NCBI GenBank assembly: GCA_001657385.1
Contig: LYSZ01000004.1
Span: forward strand, 62,001 to 126,000
Reading direction: 5' to 3'
Origin: Parvularcula sp. BBD 1991-13
GTDB taxonomy: Bacteria > Pseudomonadota > Alphaproteobacteria > Caulobacterales > Parvularculaceae
DNA: 64,000 bases
The position numbers and the translations under genes are program-made. The notes beneath the pieces are model-generated. The model saw nothing but the letters and a program-made list of their open reading frames with translations, did no database searches and was not told where the DNA came from. Numbering within the stretch: position 1 is the stretch's first letter; each line of letters begins with the position of its first letter. Shown one piece after another: positions 56,776 to 64,000 of this stretch.

Positions 56776-57807
56776 ATGGATCTTGACGCACTGAACGCTA
56801 TTGCCGTTGCGATGGTTGCGCCCGGCAAGGGCATTCTCGCTGCGGACGAATCGAGCGGCACCATCAAGAAGCGCTTCGATTCGATCGGCGTGGACTCGAC
56901 CGAGGAGAACCGCCGCGACTATCGCGAGATGCTGTTCCGCACCGAAGAGGCGATGCGCGACCACATTTCCGGCGTTATCCTGTTCGACGAGACGATCCGT
57001 CAGAACGCCGCGGACGGAACGCCGCTGGTGAAGCTGATCCAGGATGCGGGCTCGATCCCCGGCATCAAGGTCGACAAGGGCGCGAAGGATCTCGCCGGGG
57101 CGCCGGGGGAGAAGGTGACCGAGGGCCTCGACGGTCTGCGCGAGCGGCTGGCGGACTATCACGCGCTCGGCGCGCGCTTCGCCAAATGGCGCGCCGTGAT
57201 CGACATCGCCGGGGAGGAGATCCCTTCCGGTTACTGCATTTCCACAAACGCGCATGCGCTCGCCCGCTATGCGGCCCTGTGCCAGGAAGCGAACATCGTT
57301 CCCATCGTCGAGCCGGAAGTGCTGATGGACGGCGATCACGACATCGACCGCTGCTACGAGGTGACGGAGTTCACGCTGAAATCCCTGTTCGACGAGCTTT
57401 ACGCGCAGGACGTGGCGCTTGAAGGAACGATCCTCAAGCCGAACATGGTGATCGCCGGCAAGGGGTGTCCGACCCAGGCGAGCGTCGAGGAAGTGGCGGA
57501 GAAAACCGTGCGCTGTTTCCGCGCCGCCGTGCCCGCCGCCCTGCCGGGGATCGTGTTCCTCTCCGGCGGACAGTCGGATGAAGAGGCGACTGCCCACCTC
57601 AACGCGATGAACGCAGGGTACAAGGATCAAATGCCCTGGGGGCTTTCCTTCTCCTACGGCCGCGCGCTACAGGCCGCGCCGCTGAAGGCGTGGGGCGGCA
57701 AGGTGGAGAACGTTCCCGCCGCCCAGGCGGCGTTCGCCCATCGCGCGCGCATGAACGGCCTCGCCCAGCTCGGGCAATGGACGTCGGACCTCGAAAAAGC
57801 GGCGTAG
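56776..57807 (+). CDS. fba: Fructose-bisphosphate aldolase, class I
   Basis: A 343-residue Schiff-base aldolase: VAPGKGILAADESSGTIKKR at the N-terminus, FAKWRAVI, the Schiff-base Lys in EGTILKPNMVI, and FLSGGQSDEEATAHLNAMN near the C-terminus. It splits fructose-1,6-bisphosphate. Class I enzymes of this animal/plant-like type are common in Alphaproteobacteria in this position. The ATG at 56776 is preferred because AAAGGA lies nine bases upstream and homologues begin at the equivalent residue; an ATG at 56755 adds seven residues. Confidence 0.96.
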   Translation: MDLDALNAIAVAMVAPGKGILAADESSGTIKKRFDSIGVDSTEENRRDYREMLFRTEEAMRDHISGVILFDETIRQNAADGTPLVKLIQDAGSIPGIKVDKGAKDLAGAPGEKVTEGLDGLRERLADYHALGARFAKWRAVIDIAGEEIPSGYCISTNAHALARYAALCQEANIVPIVEPEVLMDGDHDIDRCYEVTEFTLKSLFDELYAQDVALEGTILKPNMVIAGKGCPTQASVEEVAEKTVRCFRAAVPAALPGIVFLSGGQSDEEATAHLNAMNAGYKDQMPWGLSFSYGRALQAAPLKAWGGKVENVPAAQAAFAHRARMNGLAQLGQWTSDLEKAA

Positions 57808-57951
57808 CCGCCCCGCGCGCCGAGCGAAAGCCTTATCCGTTCCGCGCCGACGGGATAATCCCAAGGATATGCTTCCCGCGCTCCGGTGGCGGGCGCGCGG
57901 CGCCCCCGGCCCTCGCCATGGCGGGCGCGGCGCTTTATACTCAACCGCCTT

Positions 57952-58599
57952 GTGACCCAGCGAAGTCGCCTTTATCTCATCACGCCGCCGGCAATCCCGG
58001 ACCCGCCGTCCTTCAGTGAGGATTTCAAGCGCGCGCTCGACGCCGCGGACGTGGCGTGCGTTCAATTGCGGCTGAAAGGCCCGTCGGGCGAGGCCGCGCC
58101 GGATGACGACGTCTTGCGGACCGGCGAAGCGCTGCGCCCCATCGCGGAGCGTTACGACGCGGCGTTCCTGGTGAACGACCGCCCGGACCTCGCGTTGAAA
58201 ACCGGCGCCGACGGGGTGCATCTCGGGCAGAGCGACGCGCCCTACGCCAGGGCGCGGGCGATCCTCGGCGATGACGCCTCGATTGGCGTGACCTGTCACA
58301 ATTCAAGACATCTCGCGCTTGTCGCCGGTGAGGCGGGCGCGGACTATGTGGCGTTCGGCGCGTTTTTTCCGACGCCGACAAAGGACGCTCCGACCGCCGC
58401 CGACCCCTCTATCCTGGAATGGTGGTCGTTCGTGACGACGGTGCCCTGCGTCGCCATCGGCGGGATTACGCCGGAAAACTGCGGCGGCCTGGTCCGCGCC
58501 GGGGCCGATTTTCTCGCGGTCTCCTCGGCGGTCTGGTCGGTGCCGGACGGGCCCGCCGCAGCGGTGAGAGCGTTCGAAACGGCGATCCGCGAAGCCTGA
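57952..58599 (+). CDS. thiE: Thiamine phosphate synthase-type protein (ThiE)
   Basis: A 215-residue TIM-barrel protein of the ThiE/TenI family, which joins the thiazole and pyrimidine halves of thiamine. It starts RLYLITPP, contains [56 protein letters not shown] and [11 protein letters not shown]. The GTG at 57952 is chosen; the ATG at 57886 adds a basic unmatched leader. The motifs are ThiE-like, but some such proteins are TenI-type paralogues, and the other thi genes are not here. The supply of thiamine diphosphate would serve tkt and sucA. Confidence 0.85.
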   Translation: MTQRSRLYLITPPAIPDPPSFSEDFKRALDAADVACVQLRLKGPSGEAAPDDDVLRTGEALRPIAERYDAAFLVNDRPDLALKTGADGVHLGQSDAPYARARAILGDDASIGVTCHNSRHLALVAGEAGADYVAFGAFFPTPTKDAPTAADPSILEWWSFVTTVPCVAIGGITPENCGGLVRAGADFLAVSSAVWSVPDGPAAAVRAFETAIREA

Positions 58600-58680
58600 C
58601 CGGGCGGCGTTCGCGCGCGCCACCGGAACGCCGCTTGCAAAGCGTCGCCCTGAAACGGGTCGCGGCGCTTGCCTGGACGC

Positions 58681-58740
58681 CCCTGGATGCGCCCCTGGAC
58701 GCGCCCCTGGACGCGCCTATGGATGCGCGTATGGAAACGC
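58681..58740 (+). repeat. 12-bp tandem repeat, five copies
   Basis: Five 12-bp units (58681, 58693, 58705, 58717, 58729) of the form CCCTGGACGCGC; units 2 and 3 are identical, and units 4 and 5 drift. A partial copy precedes at 58671-58680. They lie between thiE and a small gene, and would read as Pro-Leu-Asp-Ala repeats in the frame of that gene. Confidence 0.88.
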
Positions 58741-58763
58741 CCGTCGATGTGGGGAGTGGGATA

Positions 58764-58910
58764 GTGAAATCGAAGTGGACGTTCGTCGCCGCCGCCGCCG
58801 CCATTGTCGCGGCCGCTTTCCTCGCCGCGGTTCAGGAAGGCGCGAACGCAGCGCGCGCAAGCGCGCGCGAGGCCGCGCCGACTGAAGCGGTTTTCACCAG
58901 GCCCGGGTAA
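58764..58910 (+). CDS. Small membrane or secreted peptide, function unknown
   Basis: A 48-residue product starting at a GTG with GGGGAG seven bases upstream. It has a basic start (MKSKW) and a hydrophobic Ala-rich helix (FVAAAAAIVAAAFLAAV) followed by a short Ala/Arg/Glu tail. It could be a signal-anchored membrane peptide. The longer open frame runs back through the 12-bp repeat and thiE and is rejected. No family is recognised. It precedes ruvC by 39 bases. Confidence 0.55.
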   Translation: MKSKWTFVAAAAAIVAAAFLAAVQEGANAARASAREAAPTEAVFTRPG

Positions 58911-58949
58911 AAGATTCCCGTTTCGTTCCGAACCTTCTATGGTCGGCGC

Positions 58950-59465
58950 ATGACATCGGTGATTCGCATTTTCGGGATCGACCCCGGCTCGGCCGCGACC
59001 GGCTGGGGCGTCGTCGACTGCGCCGGCGCCCGGCTTTCCTACGTGGCGTCGGGCGTCGTCCGGCCCGGCCGCAAGGCCGCGCACGCGCAAAAGCTCGTGG
59101 AGATCTTCGACCGGCTGAGCGCCCTCATCCGCGCCCACGCCCCCGACGAGGCGGCGGTGGAGGAAACCTTCGTGAACGCCAGCCCGCGCGACGCGCTGAT
59201 CCTGGGCCAGGCGCGGGGGGCGGCGCTGCTGGCGCCCGCCGCGGCGGGGCTCGCCGTGGCGGAATACGCCGCCAACACGGTTAAGAAATCCGTGGTCGGA
59301 CAAGGCCATGCCGACAAGCGCCAGGTGCAGGCGATGGTGCGCGTGCTGCTGCCGCAATCGGGCGCCGGAGACGGCGCGCTGGCGGCGGATGCGGCGGACG
59401 CGCTGGCCGTCGCGGTCTGCCACGCGCATCACCGCGACATGCGCCGGCTGGAGGCCGCGTCATGA
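58950..59465 (+). CDS. ruvC: Crossover junction endodeoxyribonuclease RuvC
   Basis: A 171-residue RNase H-fold nuclease that resolves Holliday junctions. The first acidic residue is in [17 protein letters not shown] (Asp), followed by [16 protein letters not shown] (Glu pair) and [15 protein letters not shown] (last Asp residues). The order is canonical. The stop overlaps the ruvA start by four bases. Confidence 0.96.
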   Translation: MTSVIRIFGIDPGSAATGWGVVDCAGARLSYVASGVVRPGRKAAHAQKLVEIFDRLSALIRAHAPDEAAVEETFVNASPRDALILGQARGAALLAPAAAGLAVAEYAANTVKKSVVGQGHADKRQVQAMVRVLLPQSGAGDGALAADAADALAVAVCHAHHRDMRRLEAAS

Positions 59466-60088
59466 TCGGCCGGCTGAAAGGGACGATCGTCGCGCTCGGC
59501 GCCGAAACGGCGCTGATCGACGTGATGGGCGTCGGCTACGAAGCCTACGCCCCGCCGCGCCTGTTGCAGAAGCTCGTTGTGGGAGAGGCGGCGACCCTGT
59601 CAATCGAAACGGTCGTGCGTGAGGACATGATCCGCCTCTATGGCTTCGAGAACGAGGCCGAGCGCCAGTGTTTCCGCCTGTTGCAATCGGTGCAGGGCGT
59701 CGGCGCCAAACACGCCCTCGCCCTGTTGCAGGTGCTGGCGCCCGCCGACCTCTACGACGCCGTGGCGGCGGAGGATGCAACCACGGTCGCGCGCGCCCAT
59801 GGGGTCGGCAAGAAACTCGCCCAGCGGATCGTCACCGAACTTCAGTCCAAGGCCGGCGCGCTTGCGGGCGCGGGGGGCGAAAGCTTTGCGGTCGCCGCGC
59901 GGGAAAAGGCCGCGCCGGCCCCGTCGGACCCGAAGCTTGCGGCGCGCGCCGATGCGGTTTCGGCGCTGTCCCACCTCGGCTATGACGGCGGCGAGGCGCG
60001 CCGCGCCGTGGCGCTTGCGGCGGAAAACGGCGGCGATAGTGTGGAAGATCTGATCAAGGCGGCGCTGAAGGAGCTGGCGCCGGCGTGA
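59462..60088 (+). CDS. ruvA: Holliday junction branch migration protein RuvA
   Basis: A 208-residue DNA-binding subunit that holds the Holliday junction for RuvB. Domain I starts [13 protein letters not shown] and includes [12 protein letters not shown]-like [13 protein letters not shown]; the two helix-hairpin-helix motifs appear as [16 protein letters not shown] and [16 protein letters not shown]; domain III ([20 protein letters not shown]) contacts RuvB. The gap to ruvB is 198 bases and holds a palindromic repeat. Confidence 0.96.
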   Translation: MIGRLKGTIVALGAETALIDVMGVGYEAYAPPRLLQKLVVGEAATLSIETVVREDMIRLYGFENEAERQCFRLLQSVQGVGAKHALALLQVLAPADLYDAVAAEDATTVARAHGVGKKLAQRIVTELQSKAGALAGAGGESFAVAAREKAAPAPSDPKLAARADAVSALSHLGYDGGEARRAVALAAENGGDSVEDLIKAALKELAPA

Positions 60089-60120
60089 TGAGAGATGTTG
60101 GGATGATTTCGATTGTGGCT

Positions 60121-60170
60121 GATCCTTCGAGACGATCGCCGCCGTTGCGGCGATCTCCTCAGGATGAAGG
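60121..60170. repeat. Palindromic intergenic repeat between ruvA and ruvB
   Basis: A central perfect stem (60134-60142 with 60147-60155, four-base loop) is flanked by GATCCTTCGAGAC on the left and TCCTCAGGATGAAGG on the right, themselves partly complementary. Blocks of the form ATCCTTCGAGAC..CTCCTCAGGATGA are, from memory, a dispersed repeat in several alphaproteobacterial genomes. The unit separates two genes that are usually adjacent or close. The nearest long open frame across it lacks a plausible start. Confidence 0.75.
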
Positions 60171-60286
60171 CGAGGCCGTTTTGAACCGTCTTTACACAGA
60201 TCGCTTCATCCCCAGGGGCGGGCTTGCGGTCCGGCATTTCGGAGGATGGGCTTTTGTCGCGCCGATAAGGGAAGTACGAAGAGCAG

Positions 60287-61342
60287 ATGTCCGAACCCGC
60301 CTTTGACGACGACCGCCTGATCGACGGCGCGCGCAAGCCGGAAGACGCGGCCGACGAAACCGGCGCGGCGCTTCGCCCGCGGCGCCTTGACGACTTCGTC
60401 GGCCAGCCGCAGGCGAAGGATAATCTCAGCGTGTTCGTGCAGGCGGCGCGCGCGCGCGGCGAGGCCCTCGACCATGTTCTCTTTCACGGGCCGCCGGGCC
60501 TCGGCAAGACGACGCTGGCGCAGATCGTCGCCAACGAGCTGCAGGTCAATTTCCGCTCGACATCCGGCCCGGTGATCACCAAGCCCGGCGACCTCGCCGC
60601 GCTCCTCACCAATCTCGAAGCCGGCGATGTTCTGTTCATTGACGAAATCCACCGACTGACGCCGGCGGTGGAGGAAGTGCTCTACCCGGCGATGGAGGAC
60701 TACGCCCTCGACCTCATGATCGGGGAGGGCCCGTCCGCGCGCTCGGTGAAGATCGACCTGCCCCGCTTCACCCTGATCGGCGCGACCACCCGGTCCGGGC
60801 TTCTCGCCAAGCCGCTGCTTGACCGGTTCGGCATTCCGGTGCGGCTCGATTTTTATTCCCATACGGATTTACGGCGGATCGTCAGCCGCGGCGCGGACAA
60901 GCTCGGCGCCATCATGGCCGAGGACGGCGCCATGGAAATCGCCCGGCGCGCGCGCGGCACGCCGCGGGTGGCGGGTCGGCTGTTGCGCCGGGTGCGCGAC
61001 GTGGCGACGGTCGAGGGAGCGGGCGTCATCGACGCCGCCGTCGCCGACCGCGCCCTGCGGCGGCTGGAGATCGACGCCCTCGGCCTCGACCCGCTGGACC
61101 GGCGCTATCTTCGTCTGATTGCGGAGCATTTCGGCGGCGGTCCGGTGGGTGTGGAGACCATCGCCGCCTCCCTCGCCGAAGCGCGCGACGCGGTGGAGGA
61201 CGTGGTCGAGCCGTTCCTGCTCCAGTGCGGCCTGATCCAGCGCACGCCCAGAGGCCGGGTCCTGTCCGCGGGCGCATGGCGCCATCTCGGGCTGGCCGCG
61301 CCGGACGCGCCCGGCCAGGGCGGCGGCGCCCTGTTCGACTGA
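60287..61342 (+). CDS. ruvB: Holliday junction branch migration helicase RuvB
   Basis: A 351-residue AAA+ motor. [19 protein letters not shown]-like start, Walker [16 protein letters not shown], Walker [13 protein letters not shown]-type ([12 protein letters not shown]), sensor 1 [10 protein letters not shown], arginine-finger region [12 protein letters not shown], and the C-terminal winged helix ([18 protein letters not shown]). It drives branch migration with RuvA. GAAGAG before the ATG at 60287. Confidence 0.97.
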   Translation: MSEPAFDDDRLIDGARKPEDAADETGAALRPRRLDDFVGQPQAKDNLSVFVQAARARGEALDHVLFHGPPGLGKTTLAQIVANELQVNFRSTSGPVITKPGDLAALLTNLEAGDVLFIDEIHRLTPAVEEVLYPAMEDYALDLMIGEGPSARSVKIDLPRFTLIGATTRSGLLAKPLLDRFGIPVRLDFYSHTDLRRIVSRGADKLGAIMAEDGAMEIARRARGTPRVAGRLLRRVRDVATVEGAGVIDAAVADRALRRLEIDALGLDPLDRRYLRLIAEHFGGGPVGVETIAASLAEARDAVEDVVEPFLLQCGLIQRTPRGRVLSAGAWRHLGLAAPDAPGQGGGALFD

Positions 61343-61444
61343 AGCGCCCCCGCCTTGCCCGGGCGCGGCGCGCGTCAATAATTCGTTGGCGAAATCGGCC
61401 TATGATCGCTCCCGCGCGCGGCGCGCGACCGGGGAGGCGTGATA

Positions 61445-61957
61445 ATGGGCGGTTCGTTTTTTCTGACGCTGTTTTTCGGCCTGTTCCTTGCGGTGGGCGT
61501 CGCCATTCTGGGGTACGGGCTTCATTCCATGGACCTGGCGCGGCGGGCGGCGTCCTGGCCCACCGCGCAGGGGACGATTACGGCGTCGGATTTCGTCGTC
61601 GACACCGACAGCGACGGGACGACCTACCGCGCCAAGGTGTCCTACACCTACAACGCGCTCGGGCGCGCGCTGACGGGCGACCGGATCGCCTTCGGCTACA
61701 TGGCTTCCAGCGGCGAGACGTTTCATCGCGAGATCCACGGCGCGCTGCCGGTGAACGCTACCGTCGCCGTGCGATACGATCCGTCCGCGCCGGAACGCGC
61801 GGCGCTGTCATACGGCGTCAACCGGTCGATCAAGTTCCTGCTCATGTTCGGCGCGGTATGGACCATGTTCACCCTCGGCATGGCCGCGATGTTCTGGACG
61901 GTCGGACAGGGCGCGGACGATCTTATCGGCAATATCGTCGTCTATTCGCGCGGCTGA
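61445..61957 (+). CDS. DUF3592-family membrane protein
   Basis: A 170-residue protein with an N-terminal helix (FFLTLFFGLFLAVGVAILGY), an extracytoplasmic beta-rich middle (TAQGTITASDFVVDTDSDGT, then VSYTYNALGRALTGDRI and VAVRYDPSAPERAAL), and a C-terminal helix (FLLMFGAVWTMFTLGMAAMF). The pattern W.TA.G.I..S and V.Y.P..P is typical of DUF3592. No function is known. GGGGAGG lies about eight bases before the ATG at 61445. Confidence 0.82.
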   Translation: MGGSFFLTLFFGLFLAVGVAILGYGLHSMDLARRAASWPTAQGTITASDFVVDTDSDGTTYRAKVSYTYNALGRALTGDRIAFGYMASSGETFHREIHGALPVNATVAVRYDPSAPERAALSYGVNRSIKFLLMFGAVWTMFTLGMAAMFWTVGQGADDLIGNIVVYSRG

Positions 61958-62029
61958 ACGGCGCCCGCCGCGGGATGGGCGGGGTGCGGCGAGGCTTGCA
62001 AATCGGCGCGAGCCGTCGTCTATGGCCGC

Positions 62030-62443
62030 ATGGAGCGCGAACAGGTTTTCACCCACACGGTGCGCGTCTATTACGAGGACACGGATTTTTCCGGCGTCGT
62101 CTACCACGCCGCGTATCTGAAATTCTTCGAACGCGGCCGGACCGAAGCGTTGCGCTCATGCGGCGTCGTCCATTCGCAATTGCTGGCGCGCGAGGAGCCG
62201 CTGGTGTTCGCCATCCGCAAGATGACGACGGAATGGCTGTCGCCGGCGCGGATCGACGATCTCCTGGACGTGCGCACGCAGTTCACGTCCGCGAAAGGCG
62301 CGCGGATGCTGCTGCGCCAGGAAATCGGCCGCGGAGACGACCTCCTGGCGCGCGCCGATGTGGAGGCGGCCTGTATTTCCCGGGCCGGCCGGCCGCGCCG
62401 GCTCAGTGCGGAGATGATCAGGCGCTTCGGCGCCGGCGCTTGA
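62030..62443 (+). CDS. ybgC: Tol-Pal-associated acyl-CoA thioesterase YbgC
   Basis: A 137-residue hotdog thioesterase. The signature VRVYYEDTDFSGVVYHAAYLKFFERGRTE has the catalytic Asp in EDTD and the conserved Tyr/His. YbgC sits at the head of tol-pal operons and hydrolyses short acyl-CoA or acts in phospholipid metabolism. Here tolQ follows after an unusually long 407-base spacer, which suggests a separate tolQ promoter. Confidence 0.93.
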   Translation: MEREQVFTHTVRVYYEDTDFSGVVYHAAYLKFFERGRTEALRSCGVVHSQLLAREEPLVFAIRKMTTEWLSPARIDDLLDVRTQFTSAKGARMLLRQEIGRGDDLLARADVEAACISRAGRPRRLSAEMIRRFGAGA

Positions 62444-62850
62444 CGCGCGCGGTTCGCCCGGACCGCGGACCCCGGAAAGGGCGGGCCGTGAGGGGACGCG
62501 CCATTAAACTTTGGCAATCGAGCGGCCGGCGTCTTTTCCGCGCCGCGCAATCGCCTGAATCTTGGCCATGAATAGGCGCATGAATGACCGCGCAAAACGG
62601 CGCGCTCGGCGCGCCGGCCGACCGTTCGCGGCGACGGCCGGCTTGATTTTGCGCCGAATGAGGCGAAATTCCCGCTGCGCGGGGGATGTTCCCGCGCCGC
62701 ATCAATGTTAACCATGGAGCGGCCTCGCGCGCGAGGCCGAGACAATTGGGAAGATGATTGGCCGCGCCATAAGCGCGGCGGCGGCCAAGAGTTCAGTTCG
62801 CTCCCGCCCGTCGATGACGGGCGGGCCGTGCATCAGGGGATGTAAAACAC
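62444..62850 (+). other. 407-base leader region of tolQ with two hairpins, no gene seen
   Basis: No ORF with a credible start is seen. Two strong inverted repeats are present: a perfect 20-bp palindrome at 62720-62739, and a perfect 10-bp stem at 62803-62812 with 62816-62825 (three-base loop) that ends 25 bases before the tolQ ATG. Neither is followed by a T run, so neither is a classic terminator. Confidence 0.6.
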
Positions 62851-63560
<710 letters not shown>

Positions 63561-63561
<1 letters not shown>

Positions 63562-63995
63562 TGGGCGCCGTTCTCAACAGCGGCGGCGGACGGCGCGCGC
63601 CCGGGCGCAACCGCCCCATGGCCGAAATCAACGTCACCCCCTTCGTGGACGTCATGCTGGTGTTGCTGATCGTCTTCATGGTGGCTGCGCCGCTGCTGAC
63701 CGTGGGCGTCGCCGTGGACCTGCCGGAGACGGCGGCCAATCCGATTACCGATCAGGGCGAGCCGCTGACCGTCACCGTCGCCGCCGACGGCACGATCTAT
63801 GTGCAGGAAACGGCGGTGGACTACGAAAACCTCGTCCCGCATCTGGAGGCGATCGCGACGGCGGGCTACGACCAGCGCATTTTCATCCGCGGCGATCAGA
63901 ACCGCGCCTATGGCGACGTCGTGCGGGTGATGGGGCGGATCAACGCCGCCGGTTTCCGGCGGATCGGTCTCGTTACCGATCCGGAATTGCAGTGA
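63561..63995 (+). CDS. tolR: Tol-Pal system protein TolR
   Basis: A 144-residue ExbD/TolR-type protein. A short cytoplasmic start (RPMAEINVTPFVDVMLVLLI) leads into the single helix with the essential Asp of FVDVML, followed by a periplasmic domain (ETAVDYENLVPHLEAIATAG; IFIRGDQNRAYGDVVRVM). Its start overlaps the tolQ stop by one base (TGATG). tolA, tolB and pal should follow beyond the window. Confidence 0.96.
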
Positions 63996-64000
63996 CGCGT

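Noticed and set aside
60085-60306. 73-codon ORF between ruvA and ruvB
   Set aside because: It runs straight through the palindromic repeat, has no ribosome site and overlaps the ruvB start.

Overview
The window is high-GC chromosomal DNA from an alphaproteobacterium. The best fit is a free-living, probably aquatic member near Caulobacterales/Hyphomonadaceae/Parvularculales. This placement is inferred from gene order and family types, not from a marker-gene comparison. The supporting blocks are mutS-glnD-murJ-trpS, zapA next to tkt-gap-pgk-class I fba, ruvCAB-ybgC-tolQR, a sucC..sucD-sucA-sucB-lpdA TCA cluster, and a class Ia nrdB standing alone. Almost all of it is ordinary, densely packed housekeeping sequence. 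I see no prophage, insertion sequence, CRISPR array, tRNA or rRNA.

Layout. 1-1.7 kb: end of a sugar-type MFS transporter and its LacI-type regulator. 1.8-4.1 kb: rfbC and nrdB, the latter behind a pair of NrdR-like boxes. 4.3-13.6 kb: an accessory metabolic stretch holding two carbon-nitrogen hydrolases (one fused to a GNAT domain), a patatin, a DsbA-like isomerase, a family VIII type esterase, an epoxide-hydrolase-like enzyme, a thioesterase and a RarD-type permease. 13.8-18.0 kb: asd and a divergent murein-recycling-like pair (S66 carboxypeptidase and a MurC/Mpl-like ligase). 18.2-18.7 kb: a secreted rhizavidin-like avidin with its own terminator. 18.9-28.4 kb: the succinyl-CoA synthetase and 2-oxoglutarate dehydrogenase genes, with two unrelated genes between sucC and sucD and a sucB that carries two lipoyl domains. 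28.4-38.0 kb: GNAT, ExoD, a POT transporter with a long extra loop, PduO-type adenosyltransferase, OmpA-like porin, TetR, class A PBP and a YgjP-like metalloprotease. 38.2-46.5 kb: mutS-glnD-murJ-trpS, where the GlnD HD domain has lost most of its metal-ligand motifs. 46.6-52.2 kb: a lipoprotein phosphodiesterase/nuclease, an isoaspartyl peptidase, gpmA, an ABC1 kinase and zapA. 52.4-58.6 kb: tkt-gap-pgk-fba and thiE. 58.7-64 kb: ruvC-ruvA, a palindromic intergenic repeat, ruvB, ybgC, tolQ and tolR.

How the genes work together. The window holds much of lower glycolysis and the non-oxidative pentose pathway (gpmA, tkt, gap, pgk, fba). It also holds the 2-oxoglutarate to succinate segment of the TCA cycle, envelope synthesis and maintenance (murJ, PBP, asd, Mur ligase, OmpA, Tol), DNA repair (mutS, ruvCAB) and nitrogen signalling (glnD).

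The points most worth a second look are the rhizavidin-like avidin, the degenerate HD domain of GlnD, the duplicated lipoyl domain in SucB, the paired NrdR-like boxes before nrdB, and the palindromic repeat between ruvA and ruvB. There is also a recurring pattern of short, locus-specific tandem repeats (unit 9-18 bp) in the spacers and gene ends.
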